A stretch of DNA of 64,000 nucleotides from Sva-07 sp963793335 (GCA_963793335.1 CAWBZS010000001.1:868001-932000), one strand, 5' to 3'. Numbered from the stretch's first letter, positions 16,239 to 24,923 are shown. The notes: a model not told the origin generated them from the sequence alone. A program made the numbers and translations.

Positions 16239-17804
16239 TCAGCTGGACAGGCTGGTGACCTTGAGAATGCCCGGCGCGGCGCGCAGGGCATCGAGCACGT
16301 CAGCGGGCACCGGCGCACTCGGGGCGATCAGCATCACGGCGGTCGCAGAGCCGTTGACACGGCTCACGTCCATGTCGGAGATGTTGACGCCGGCATCACC
16401 CAGCATCGTGCCGACCGTGCCGATCACACCCGGGCGGTCATCGTTCTCGATGACCACCATGTTGTCGACGGGCGGCACGTCGAACGGCGTGTCGTCGATG
16501 TTGACGATGCGTTGCGCCGCCTTCGGCCCCGCCAGCGTGCCGCTGATCGTGTGGCCGCCACCGCGCAGCGTCAGCAGATTCACGAAGTCGGTGGAACTCG
16601 ACGAACTCACGTCGCGTACGTCCACCCCGTGCTGCCGAGCGAGCTGCGGAGCGTTGACATAGGTGACCGGTTCATCCGAGATCGCCCCGAAGAACCCCTT
16701 CAGCACGGCCAACTCCAGGATCCGGGTGTCGTAGCCGGCGATCTCACCTTCGGTGATGATCTCCAATTCGCTCGGCAGTGAGCCGACGAGCGCCACGAAC
16801 AACTTGCCAAGACGCTCGGCCAGCGGCAGGTACGGACGGATCGTCTCGCTCGCTTCGGCAGCGTTGACGTTGACGGCGAACGGCACGAACTCGCCGGCGA
16901 GCGCCAGCTGCACCATCGACGCAATCGTGTCGCCGGCCTTGTCCTGTGCCTCACGCGTGCTGGCGCCCAGGTGTGGCGTGACGATGATCGAGTCCAGCTC
17001 GAACAGCGGCGACTCGGTCATCGGCTCGGTGGAGAACACATCGAGCGCGGCGCCGGCGATGACGCCCTCGCGAACGCAGTCGGCGAGGTCGGCCTCGTGG
17101 ACGATGCCGCCGCGCGCCACGTTGATCAACCGCATGCTCGGCTTCGCCTTGAGCAGCAGTTCGCGATCGATCAGCCCGACGGTCTCCGGGGTCTTCGGGA
17201 GGTGGATCGTGAGGAAGTCGGATTCGGCGACCACCTGATCGAGCGCCAGGAGTTCGACCCCCATCTTCTTTGCCCGCTCCTCCGAGACGAACGGGTCATA
17301 GGCGACGAGGCGCATCCCGAAGCCCTTCGCGCGATCGGCCACGAGCTTGCCGATGCGGCCGAGACCGACGACGCCAAGCGTCTTGTCGCAGAGTTCAACG
17401 CCTTCCCAGCGGCTTCGCTCCCAGCGGCCCTGTACCAGCGCAGCGTGTGCCTGCGGCACGTTCCGAGCCGATGCCATCAGCAGCGCCATCGTGTGCTCGG
17501 CAGCGGACACGATGTTGCTCTGCGGGGCGTTGACGACCATCACACCACGGCGAGTCGCCGACTCGACGTCGACATTGTCGAGCCCGATGCCGGCGCGTCC
17601 GACCACCATCAGGTCGGTGCCTGCGGCGAGTACCTCGTCGGTGACGTCGGTCGCCGACCGGATGATGAGTCCATGCGCACCCGGCACCACCGACAGCAGG
17701 TCCTCAGGCGACAGACCGAGACGCACGTCGACCTCGTGTCCCTCGGTGCGGAGGCGGTCGAGACCACCTTCGGCGATCTCTTCGGTGACCAGGATGCGAG
17801 CCAT
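16239..17804 (-). CDS. serA: D-3-phosphoglycerate dehydrogenase
   Basis: SerA oxidises 3-phosphoglycerate to 3-phosphohydroxypyruvate in the first step of serine synthesis. The 521-residue protein is the long type found in Actinobacteria. The NAD-binding fold carries VGLGRIGKLVADRAKGFGM; the catalytic region has NVARGGIVHEADL, VFSTEP and VTPHLGASTREAQ. An intervening domain follows, and a C-terminal ACT domain (NMVVIENDDRPGVIGTVGTMLGDAGVNISDMDV) is the probable serine sensor. ATG 17804 opens the conserved MARILVTEEIAEGGLDRL; upstream in-frame codons are not supported. It is divergent to the next operon, with 82 bases between. Confidence 0.96.
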   Translation of the reverse strand: MARILVTEEIAEGGLDRLRTEGHEVDVRLGLSPEDLLSVVPGAHGLIIRSATDVTDEVLAAGTDLMVVGRAGIGLDNVDVESATRRGVMVVNAPQSNIVSAAEHTMALLMASARNVPQAHAALVQGRWERSRWEGVELCDKTLGVVGLGRIGKLVADRAKGFGMRLVAYDPFVSEERAKKMGVELLALDQVVAESDFLTIHLPKTPETVGLIDRELLLKAKPSMRLINVARGGIVHEADLADCVREGVIAGAALDVFSTEPMTESPLFELDSIIVTPHLGASTREAQDKAGDTIASMVQLALAGEFVPFAVNVNAAEASETIRPYLPLAERLGKLFVALVGSLPSELEIITEGEIAGYDTRILELAVLKGFFGAISDEPVTYVNAPQLARQHGVDVRDVSSSSSTDFVNLLTLRGGGHTISGTLAGPKAAQRIVNIDDTPFDVPPVDNMVVIENDDRPGVIGTVGTMLGDAGVNISDMDVSRVNGSATAVMLIAPSAPVPADVLDALRAAPGILKVTSLSS

Positions 17805-17886
17805 GGTCTCAATGCCTATCGGGCCAGCAGCCCGAGTTCCACGGGGTTTGACGAAGCGTTCACCGCCGCACGGTACGTTCTGGTCG

Positions 17887-19053
17887 ATGACCTCGGCCGA
17901 GCGGGTGAACGAGATCGAACGATGGTTCGTCGAGCGCGGCGTCCCGCACCTCGTCGACACCCGCCACGACGCATCGATCCTCGACACCTGGACGCGAGCG
18001 CTCCCATTGCTGGTCGTGGCATACATCTTGCTCGGCCTGAACGCGTTGAACCTGGCCGAGTGGTCCGTGGCGGAGAACCTGGCGACTGCGGCGGTTGTCA
18101 TCGTGATGCTGATCGGGGCATGGGTGCTGTCGAACCGTTGGCGCGGGGCGGCATCGTTTGCGCGGCCGACCGACATCGACGCACCGGAACTGCTGCTGTT
18201 CCTGTTCGGACCGGCGCTGCCGGTGCTGGCGTTCGGCCAGCTCGGCGATGCAGTCGAGACCGTCGTGCTCGCCGCGGTGTTGCTCTGGTTGATCTATCTG
18301 TGGTCGTCGTACGGCGTCGGGCCCCTGCTGCGATGGGGTGCTCGCCGATCCGGAGGCCAGCTCAACGGTCTCGGACCCCTGGTGGCCAAGGCCTTGCCGC
18401 TGCTCTTGGTGTTCAACACGTTCCTGTTCGTCAACGCCGAAGTGTGGCAGATGGCCGGCACGCTCGACGGCGCCGCCTTCGTGATCGTGGTGCTCACGTT
18501 CTTCCTACTCGGCGCAACCTTCGCGATGAGCCAGATCCCCGCGTTCATCCGTACCGAGAACCGCTTCACGAGTTGGGGCGACGTCCGAGGCTGCCTCGAC
18601 GGCACACCGGCAGCCGATGTCGCCCTTCCGAAGGCAGGACCAACGCTCGACCCCCTCGGACGACGCCAACGGCTCAACATCGGCCTCATCGTGCTGTTCG
18701 GCCAAGCGCTGCAGATCTCACTCGTCGTGATTGCGCTGATCGGGTTCTTCGTGTTCTTCGGCTTCATGGCGATCGGCGTCGACGCCGCCACCACCTGGAC
18801 GCAGCTCGACTCGGTGCGTGTCCTGGCCGACGCGAACCTCGGCGATCGTCGCCTCGTACTCACCGAGGCGCTGATCCGGGTGTCGGTCTTCCTCGGTGCC
18901 TTCTCCGGCATGTACTTCACGGTGGTGCTCACGACCGACGAGACCTATCGCAGCACGTTCGCCGGCGATGTCGGCCCCGAGATCCGCCAGATCCTGGCGG
19001 TCCGTTGCGCCTACCACCTCGAGTGCGGCACGCATCCGTCGTGTGCACCATGA
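17887..19053 (+). CDS. Multi-pass membrane protein of unknown function, first gene of a four-gene operon
   Basis: The 388-residue protein has about eight membrane segments. They include LPLLVVAYILLGLNAL, LATAAVVIVMLIGAWVLS, ELLLFLFGPALPVLAF, VETVVLAAVLLWLIYLW, AFVIVVLTFFLLGATFAM, ISLVVIALIGFFVFFGFMAIG and LIRVSVFLGAFSGMYFTVVLTT. I do not recognise the family. Its ATG 17887 follows serA's divergent start, and its stop overlaps the GNAT gene start in ATGA. This tight coupling puts it in one operon with an acyltransferase, a racemase-like enolase and an SCP2 protein, so transport or membrane signalling linked to that pathway is possible. Confidence 0.75.
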   Translation: MTSAERVNEIERWFVERGVPHLVDTRHDASILDTWTRALPLLVVAYILLGLNALNLAEWSVAENLATAAVVIVMLIGAWVLSNRWRGAASFARPTDIDAPELLLFLFGPALPVLAFGQLGDAVETVVLAAVLLWLIYLWSSYGVGPLLRWGARRSGGQLNGLGPLVAKALPLLLVFNTFLFVNAEVWQMAGTLDGAAFVIVVLTFFLLGATFAMSQIPAFIRTENRFTSWGDVRGCLDGTPAADVALPKAGPTLDPLGRRQRLNIGLIVLFGQALQISLVVIALIGFFVFFGFMAIGVDAATTWTQLDSVRVLADANLGDRRLVLTEALIRVSVFLGAFSGMYFTVVLTTDETYRSTFAGDVGPEIRQILAVRCAYHLECGTHPSCAP

Positions 19054-19802
19054 CCGCCGGTTCGCGTTCGTCTGCGGCCGCTCCCGTCGAGATCCGGACG
19101 GTCACCGATGGCGACGAGCTCATCGAACTCGGTGCGGTGCTCCAGCAGGTCTGGGGCACCGATGCACCGATCGTCAATCTCGAGATGGCCCGAGCGATCG
19201 GACACAGCGGCGGCTATCTCGCTGCTGCATACATCTCCGATGGCGAGCTGCCGCTGCGCATGGTCGGCGCATCGGTTGGTCTCCTCGCACGCCACGAGGG
19301 CCGTCCCGCGCTGCACAGCCACGTCACCGGGTTGCTGCCCGATGCCCGCCGGCACGGCATCGGACGCCTCGTGAAACTGCACCAGCGGCGATGGGCTGCC
19401 GAGCGCGACATCGACTGGATCACGTGGACGTTCGACCCGCTCGTGCGCCGCAACGCCTGGTTCAACATCGCGGTGTTGGGCGCCGACGTCCACGACTATC
19501 TGCCGAACTTCTACGGTGCGATGAGCGACGCGATCAACGCCGGCGACGAATCCGACCGCCTGCACATGGCGTGGAACGTGCGGGCTCCACTACTGGAGAA
19601 GCCACGCAACGGCAACGACGTGGCCAACGCCGAGCTCGTACCAACGCCGATCGACGTGGTGGCCCTTCGACGAAGCGATCCCGCCGAGGTGGCACGGTGG
19701 CGTCGGGCAACCCGTGATGCCCTGCGTGGCGCGCTCGGCGCCGGGCAGCACGTGCTCGGATTCAGCGCCGACGGCGACTACGTGATGGGATCAGGCTCAT
19801 GA
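19050..19802 (+). CDS. GNAT-family acyltransferase, partner of the racemase-like enzyme
   Basis: The 250-residue protein has a GNAT-like core: VEIRTVTDGDELIELGAVLQQVWG, YLAAAYISDGELPLRMVGASVG and HSHVTGLLPDARRHGIGRLVKLHQRRWA, the last being the acyl-CoA-binding loop with R-x-x-G-I-G. The segment IDWITWTFDPLVRRNAWFNIAVLGADVHDYLPNFYG is found in GNAT proteins that sit beside N-acylamino-acid racemases. In Geobacillus-type systems such a GNAT succinylates D-amino acids before racemisation. It starts at ATG 19050, overlapping the upstream stop, and overlaps the next gene by four bases. The function is inferred from context. Confidence 0.82.
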   Translation: MTAGSRSSAAAPVEIRTVTDGDELIELGAVLQQVWGTDAPIVNLEMARAIGHSGGYLAAAYISDGELPLRMVGASVGLLARHEGRPALHSHVTGLLPDARRHGIGRLVKLHQRRWAAERDIDWITWTFDPLVRRNAWFNIAVLGADVHDYLPNFYGAMSDAINAGDESDRLHMAWNVRAPLLEKPRNGNDVANAELVPTPIDVVALRRSDPAEVARWRRATRDALRGALGAGQHVLGFSADGDYVMGSGS

Positions 19803-20959
19803 GCTTCACGATCGAGCACGTCGAACTGCGCCGGATCGCCATGCCACTGGTCGCACCGTTCCGCACCAGCTTCGGCAGTGAGACGAACCGCGACATCCTG
19901 TTGGTACGCGTCGAACTCGCCGATGCGTCCGGCGGTGGCGGCGACACGGTCGAAGGTTGGGGCGAATGCGTGGCGCTCGGCGAGCCGAGCTACTCGGCCG
20001 AATACGTCGGCGGCGCGCAGCACGTCATCGTGCACCACCTGCTCCCCCGCCTGATGGCCGCCGGGCCGATCGATGCCGCCGACGTGGCACCGGCGCTCGC
20101 CAAACTCCACGGCCACCCGATGGCCAAGGCCGCCATCGAAATGGCCGTGCTCGACGCGCAACTGCGGGCCGCCGGCCAGTCGTTCGCTGACTTCCTCGGC
20201 GCCCACCGCACGCACATCCCAAGTGGCGTCAGCGTCGGCATCCACGACTCGACCGACGAGCTGTTGGCCGCCGTCCAGGGCTATGTCGACGACGGCTACG
20301 TGCGGATCAAACTCAAGATCGAGCCGGGCTCCGACATCGAACAGGTGGCCGCGGTCCGCGAGCTGATCGGAGCCACGACACCGTTCCAGGTCGACGCGAA
20401 CACCGCCTATCGCCGCACCGACGGAGCACACCTCGCCCGCCTCGACGAGTTCGGGCTGTTGCTGATCGAGCAGCCCCTCCCCGAGGACGACATCATCGGC
20501 CATGCCCGACTTGCCGCCGAGGTCGAGACGCCGATCTGTCTCGACGAGTCACTGGTGTCGGCCGCTGGGACCGCCGACGCGATCGAGCTCGGCGCCTGTG
20601 AGATCGCCAACATCAAGCCCGGCCGGGTGGGCGGCTACCTCGAGGCGGTCCGCATCCACGACCTGTGCGTGGCCCGCGACGTTCCGGTGTGGTGTGGCGG
20701 CATGCTCGAAACCGGTATCGGGCGGGCGGCCAACGCAGCCCTTGCTGCCATGCCGGGGTTCACACTCCCCGGGGACATCAGCGCCTCGACCCGGTTCTAC
20801 GCACGCGACATCGTCACCGACCCGATCACGATCACGAATGGCCAGGTCGAGGTGCCCACGATCCCTGGGCTCGGCTTCGAACTCGACCGCAGCTTTCTCG
20901 ACTCGGTCACGACGAGCCGCTTGGCGGTCGACCGGCGCGGTACAGTCACCGAACTATGA
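19799..20959 (+). CDS. MenC / N-acylamino-acid racemase-like enolase-superfamily enzyme
   Basis: The 386-residue protein belongs to the type 2 o-succinylbenzoate synthase/NAAAR group of the enolase superfamily. The acid-base Lys pair is visible in RIKLKIEPGSD (KxK) and in EIANIKPGRVGG. Metal ligands are Asp in FQVDANTAY, Glu in LIEQPL and Asp in ICLDESL. The active-site loop VWCGGMLETGIGRAANAA is typical. Members make o-succinylbenzoate for menaquinone, racemise N-succinylamino acids, or both. No other men gene is present, and the coupled GNAT favours the N-acylamino-acid role. Start and stop both lie in ATGA overlaps. Confidence 0.88.
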   Translation: MSFTIEHVELRRIAMPLVAPFRTSFGSETNRDILLVRVELADASGGGGDTVEGWGECVALGEPSYSAEYVGGAQHVIVHHLLPRLMAAGPIDAADVAPALAKLHGHPMAKAAIEMAVLDAQLRAAGQSFADFLGAHRTHIPSGVSVGIHDSTDELLAAVQGYVDDGYVRIKLKIEPGSDIEQVAAVRELIGATTPFQVDANTAYRRTDGAHLARLDEFGLLLIEQPLPEDDIIGHARLAAEVETPICLDESLVSAAGTADAIELGACEIANIKPGRVGGYLEAVRIHDLCVARDVPVWCGGMLETGIGRAANAALAAMPGFTLPGDISASTRFYARDIVTDPITITNGQVEVPTIPGLGFELDRSFLDSVTTSRLAVDRRGTVTEL

Positions 20960-21366
20960 CGCATCCGTTCCTGTCAGACCCGTGGATGGCCGCAGCTCAC
21001 GAAATCCGCGAGAAGTACGCCGACCAGGTCCCGCCCGTCACCACCGTGATTCGCATCAACCAGGTGATCACCGACGTCCCGTTCGGCGACGGCGAAGTGA
21101 AGAGCTACCTCGACACCTCGTCGGGTCACCTGATGATGGAGCTCGGTGAACTCGACGAGCCCGACGCCACCATCACCACCGACTACGACACCGCGAAGGC
21201 GATGTTCGTCGACCAGGATCAAACCATTGCCATGCAGGCGTTCATGGGCGGCAAGATCAAGGTGCAGGGCGACATGATGAAGATGATGGCGATGCAGACG
21301 GCGATCCCGTCCAACGACTTCACCGACACCATCGCCGAGGAAATCAAAGCCATCACCGCCCCCTGA
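20956..21366 (+). CDS. SCP2 sterol-carrier-like protein
   Basis: The 136-residue protein has the SCP2 fold signature: VIRINQVITDVPFGDGEVKSYLDTSSG, then TITTDYDTAKAMFVDQDQTIAMQAFMGGKIKVQGDMMKMMAMQ. The G-K-I-K-V-x-G-D segment is the hallmark of bacterial SCP2-like lipid carriers, which bind acyl chains or acyl-CoA. It is the last gene of the membrane protein-GNAT-racemase operon and overlaps the racemase stop by four bases. Its role in that pathway is unknown. The palindrome-rich intergenic region downstream probably ends the transcript. Confidence 0.85.
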   Translation: MTHPFLSDPWMAAAHEIREKYADQVPPVTTVIRINQVITDVPFGDGEVKSYLDTSSGHLMMELGELDEPDATITTDYDTAKAMFVDQDQTIAMQAFMGGKIKVQGDMMKMMAMQTAIPSNDFTDTIAEEIKAITAP

Positions 21367-21434
21367 CCAAGGTTCCCCCAGCCCGGGTCTCCCGGAACCA
21401 CCAAGGTTCCGCCAGCCCGGGTCTCCGGGAACCA
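21367..21434. repeat. Tandem pair of 34-base hairpin-forming repeats
   Basis: Two adjacent 34-base units (21367-21400 and 21401-21434) differ at only two positions. Each opens with CCAAGGTTCC and closes with GGAACCA, so each unit can fold with GGTTCC paired to GGAACC, and each contains CCCGGG. They begin directly after the SCP2 stop. There is no T-tract, so a factor-dependent or structural stop is more likely than a classic terminator. Confidence 0.75.
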
Positions 21435-21444
21435 GGCAAGCGGG

Positions 21445-21469
21445 TGACCGTGGAGAGATTCCACGGTCA
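21445..21469. terminator. Strong hairpin upstream of mrp
   Basis: Arms TGACCGTGGA and TCCACGGTCA pair perfectly around the loop GAGAT. No T-run follows. It lies between the tandem repeats and the mrp start 40 bases downstream. It may help end the preceding operon or structure the mrp leader. Confidence 0.5.
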
Positions 21470-21509
21470 GCGTCGTGCAAATTCGATCGGCCGTGGCCAC
21501 AATGGGCCC

Positions 21510-22658
21510 ATGGCTGTCGTGACCGAAGAACAGATCATCGAGGCACTCCGTCCCGTCGAGGACCCCGAACTCCACCGCTCGATCGTGGATCTCGGCATGC
21601 TCCGGGGCGTGTCCGTGCGTGAGAACGGCGTCGTCGGGGTGCTGATCGCACTCACCGTGCCGGGATGTCCGCTCAAGGGTGAGATCACCCGTCGAGTGTC
21701 CGATGCCGCCACCGAACTGGAGGGTGTCGAGTCGATCGATCTCGAGTTCACGGTGATGAGCGACGAGGATCGAGAAAACCTCCGGCGCACCCTCCACGGC
21801 GACGCCGGCGCCACCGCCGGCTCCAACCAGGCGCACGGGCACGCCGAGGGCCGAGAGATCCCGTTCTCGAAGAACACCTCGAAGACGCGCCCGCTGCTGA
21901 TCTCCTCCGGCAAGGGCGGCGTCGGCAAGTCGAGTGTCACCACCAACCTCGCGGTGGCGCTCGCGTCGCAGGGCTACAAGGTCGGCGTCGTCGACGCCGA
22001 CATCTACGGCTACTCGATCCCGCGCATGCTCGGCACCGACCGCGACCCCACCGTGATCGACGAGATGCTGATCCCACCCGAGATGTGGGGCGTTCGCTGC
22101 ATTTCGATCGGCTACTTCGTGCCGCAGGGCCAAGCGGTCATCTGGCGTGGGCCGATGCTCCACAAGGCCCTCGAGCAGTTCCTCACCGACGTCTTCTGGG
22201 ACGAGCCGGATTTCCTCCTCGTCGACATGCCGCCCGGCACCGGCGACATCGCACTTTCGCTCGCCCAGTACCTCCCGCGCGGCGAGGTGTTCGTGGTGAC
22301 GACCCCGCAACCTGCGGCCCAGAAGGTGGCGTCGCTGTCCGCAGCGATGGCGGCCAAGGTCAACCTCCCCGTCCGCGGCGTGATCGAGAACATGTCGTGG
22401 TTCACCGGCGACGACGACACGCGCTACGAGATCTTCGGTTCGGGCGGCGGCCAACTCCTGGCGGACGAACTCGACGTGCCGCTGCTCGGCAAGCTCCCGC
22501 TCGTCCCCGAATTGCGAGAGGGCGGCGACAACGGTCGGCCGATCACGGCGGTCGCCCCCGACTCGGAGGCGGCGCTCATGTTCCAGGACATCGCGTCGAA
22601 GATCGCTGTCGACATGAAGCCGAAGAAGGTCTTCTCCGACAAGCTCAAGATTCTCTGA
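21510..22658 (+). CDS. mrp: Mrp/NBP35-type P-loop ATPase, iron-sulfur cluster carrier
   Basis: This 382-residue protein binds ATP and carries Fe-S clusters to apoproteins in the cytoplasm. An N-terminal MIP18/DUF59 domain (EEQIIEALRPVEDPELHRSIVDLGMLRGVSV...ALTVPGCPLKGEI, residues 1-95) precedes the ATPase. The ATPase shows LLISSGKGGVGKSSVTTNLA (deviant Walker A), VGVVDADIYGYSIPRMLG, and LLVDMPPGTGDIALSLAQ. VPGCPLKGEI holds the single Cys of the DUF59 part. The usual C-terminal CxxC is not evident in GVIENMSWFTGDDDTRYEIFGSGGG, a variation to note. The zincin gene follows by 17 bases. Confidence 0.93.
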   Translation: MAVVTEEQIIEALRPVEDPELHRSIVDLGMLRGVSVRENGVVGVLIALTVPGCPLKGEITRRVSDAATELEGVESIDLEFTVMSDEDRENLRRTLHGDAGATAGSNQAHGHAEGREIPFSKNTSKTRPLLISSGKGGVGKSSVTTNLAVALASQGYKVGVVDADIYGYSIPRMLGTDRDPTVIDEMLIPPEMWGVRCISIGYFVPQGQAVIWRGPMLHKALEQFLTDVFWDEPDFLLVDMPPGTGDIALSLAQYLPRGEVFVVTTPQPAAQKVASLSAAMAAKVNLPVRGVIENMSWFTGDDDTRYEIFGSGGGQLLADELDVPLLGKLPLVPELREGGDNGRPITAVAPDSEAALMFQDIASKIAVDMKPKKVFSDKLKIL

Positions 22659-22675
22659 GCCGGGTCTGACCAACG

Positions 22676-23014
22676 ATGGAGATCGTGCCGCGCTACCGCT
22701 TCGACGCGATGGTCGCGGCCGCGCTCGACGACCTCCCCGACGAACTACAGCATGTGCTCGACAACGTGGTGGTGCAGGTCGTCGACCGCAACCCTGACGA
22801 ACCGACGATCCTCGGCCTGTACGACGGAGTGCCGCACACGGAGCGCACCGGCCACGAGGGTCCGGACATCGTGTCGATCTATCGGGTGCCACTGTGCGAG
22901 ATGTGCAGCGACATCGACGAACTCGCCGAGGAGGTCTACGTGACGGTGATTCACGAGGTGGCCCACGCCGCCGGCATCGACGACGATCGCCTCCACGAAC
23001 TCGGTTGGGCCTGA
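22676..23014 (+). CDS. Zincin-like metallopeptidase, DUF1025 type
   Basis: The 112-residue protein has the conserved catalytic segment VTVIHEVAHAAGIDDDRLHELGW, i.e. HExxH with a downstream Asp and the closing GW. It also has the family motif ILGLYDGVPHTER near the middle. The small minimal zincins of this family (PF06262) are common in Actinobacteria and of unknown substrate. It follows mrp closely and is probably co-transcribed. The family call is good. Confidence 0.9.
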   Translation: MEIVPRYRFDAMVAAALDDLPDELQHVLDNVVVQVVDRNPDEPTILGLYDGVPHTERTGHEGPDIVSIYRVPLCEMCSDIDELAEEVYVTVIHEVAHAAGIDDDRLHELGWA

Positions 23015-23026
23015 CCCCGACGGCCT

Positions 23027-23115
23027 GATCTGCACCGATCTGTGCCAGTTGCGTCCCGCTGTGCGGGACGTCGACGGCGCAGATCGTGCGGTGGGACGCA
23101 TGCGGCGCAGATCGG
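23027..23115. repeat. Cruciform-like repeat cluster upstream of the family A polymerase
   Basis: Two direct copies of GATCTGyrCC (23027-23036, 23037-23046) face two inverted copies, GGCGCAGATCG, at 23076-23086 and 23104-23114. Between them is a tight hairpin, CGTCCCGC-TGT-GCGGGACG (23052-23070). The inner set can fold into one long stem from 23036 to 23086. It fills the gap between the zincin and polymerase genes and may act as a terminator or as a regulatory site. Confidence 0.6.
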
Positions 23116-23137
23116 GGGTGATGGTAGACACCGGTGG

Positions 23138-24874
23138 GTGGAGAACGGGCACGCCGAGTTCGGCCCCAACGAGGCGGTTGCGTTGGTGCTCGACACGCAC
23201 CGGGGCGGCGCGGCCATCGGCGAGCACGGTGGAGCAGCAGCGTGGACGCCGCTCGAGTGGTCGTCGAATGTGGCGCGCATCGAGCGCGAGGTCAGCCCTC
23301 GATGGGTCTGGTGGACCGCCGACACCGCGCGCCTGCTGGTCGCTGTCGGTGTACGACCAGCACGTTGCTGGGACCTCGATGCCGTCCATCGCCTGGTGCA
23401 CGGCGGTTGGCGCGCTGGCCCGGCACGAACGTGGGCGGCCGCCCACGATCTCGACATGGACACGCTGCCCACGATTGCGCCGGTCGACCTGTTCAGCGCA
23501 GCTGACGCAGCCGAGCATCCGATCGATCCGAACGACCCGCTGCGGTCGGACGGCCACCTCGATCCCCGTTGGGTCGACGGTGCGTGGCGAGACACCGACG
23601 ATCGAATGGCGACGTGGGCCACGCTGGCGCTCGACGCGTTCCGCCTCCAATCAGCACAACTCGCCGCGATCGAGGATCGGCCGGCGGCGCCGGCGACGGC
23701 CCGGTCGGAGTCGGTCGCAGCACTGCTTGCTGCCGAGCTCGAACACGATGGCCTCCCAATCGATGTCGCGGTCGCCGAGCACATCATCGCAACATCGATC
23801 GGCCGGCGCCCACGAGATGCGCCCGACGAGGCGCGCCTGGCAGCCGAACGCGACGAGCGTGTCCTGGCTCACCTCAGCGCCGGCCTCCGAAGCGGCGTCG
23901 ACCTGCGCAACCCGGCCAACGTCAAGTCGCTGCTTCGGCGCGCCGGCATCGAGGTCGACGACACCCGGGCCTGGCGGCTCGAACGACTGCGCGACGAGCA
24001 CCCGGTGATCGACGCGCTCCTGACATGGCGCAAAGCCGAGCGCATCGCCACCACGTTCGGCTACCGATGGCTGGACGAACACGTGGGCGTCGACGGACGG
24101 CTTCGCGGCACCTGGTCGGCCTCCGACGGCGCTGCGGGGCGAATGACCGCGACCGCCGGACTCCACAACCTGCCCGCCGAGCTCCGGCCAGCGATCGTCG
24201 CTGGTGACGGCCACGCGTTCGTACGCGCCGACCTCGGGCAGATCGAGCCGCGAATCCTGGCGGCGGTGTCCGGCGACGACGCATTGGCGGCTGCGACGTT
24301 CGAAGCCGACATGTACGCACCCGTCGCCGTCAGGCTCGGGGTGAGCCGCGAGGTGGCGAAGGTCGCAGTGCTCGGAGCGATGTACGGCCAAACGACCGGG
24401 CATGGTGCCGCCGCGTTGCGTGGGCTCGACTCGGCGTACCCGATCGCAATGCGGTTCCTGACCGAGGCGGCACACACCGCCGAGGGTGGCGGCGATCTGC
24501 GGACACGTGGGGGGCGATTGGTGCGCATGACCGCGGACGCGGTGCCATCGGCCGACGACCGCGACCTCCGATCACGAGCCGCCGCTCGCGGCCGCTACGG
24601 CCGCAATGCGATGGTGCAGGGCGCTGCCGCGGAATTCTTCAAGATGTGGGCCGTGATCGTGCGGGCGAGGCTTCCCGAGCAGGCCCGGGTGGTGTTGTGT
24701 CTTCACGACGAACTGCTCGTGCATACACCGACTCGCAGTGCCGAGACGGCGGCGCAGGTCGTCGTCGACGCTCTCGACGAAACCGCTGAACGCTGGCAAC
24801 AGCTCGACTGGCACACCGACGTTCGGTTCGTCGCCGACACCGCGGTGATCGCTCGATGGTCCGACGCAAAGTGA
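23138..24874 (+). CDS. Family A DNA polymerase with degenerate 3'-5' exonuclease domain
   Basis: The 578-residue protein is of the actinobacterial 'bifunctional 3'-5' exonuclease/DNA polymerase' type, separate from housekeeping PolI. Palm motif A reads RADLGQIEPRILAAVSGD (Asp present; canonical DYSQIELR altered). The O-helix region is SREVAKVAVLGAMYGQTTG with Arg and Lys in place, and motif C is LCLHDELLVHT. The N-terminal third (PRWVWWTADTARLLVAVGV) lines up with the exonuclease domain but lacks an obvious DxE metal site, so proofreading is doubtful. There is no 5' nuclease domain. GTG 23138 is the chosen start. The likely role is repair or lesion bypass, which is inferred. Confidence 0.85.
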   Translation: MENGHAEFGPNEAVALVLDTHRGGAAIGEHGGAAAWTPLEWSSNVARIEREVSPRWVWWTADTARLLVAVGVRPARCWDLDAVHRLVHGGWRAGPARTWAAAHDLDMDTLPTIAPVDLFSAADAAEHPIDPNDPLRSDGHLDPRWVDGAWRDTDDRMATWATLALDAFRLQSAQLAAIEDRPAAPATARSESVAALLAAELEHDGLPIDVAVAEHIIATSIGRRPRDAPDEARLAAERDERVLAHLSAGLRSGVDLRNPANVKSLLRRAGIEVDDTRAWRLERLRDEHPVIDALLTWRKAERIATTFGYRWLDEHVGVDGRLRGTWSASDGAAGRMTATAGLHNLPAELRPAIVAGDGHAFVRADLGQIEPRILAAVSGDDALAAATFEADMYAPVAVRLGVSREVAKVAVLGAMYGQTTGHGAAALRGLDSAYPIAMRFLTEAAHTAEGGGDLRTRGGRLVRMTADAVPSADDRDLRSRAAARGRYGRNAMVQGAAAEFFKMWAVIVRARLPEQARVVLCLHDELLVHTPTRSAETAAQVVVDALDETAERWQQLDWHTDVRFVADTAVIARWSDAK

Positions 24875-24923
24875 TCCAGGAGGCCGGATGCCATCGATCG
24901 GAACCTCCACTACGGTATGACCA

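Noticed and set aside
16971..19049. Upstream extension of the GNAT frame across serA and the membrane protein gene
   Set aside because: Low-complexity shadow; the GNAT domain begins at ATG 19050.
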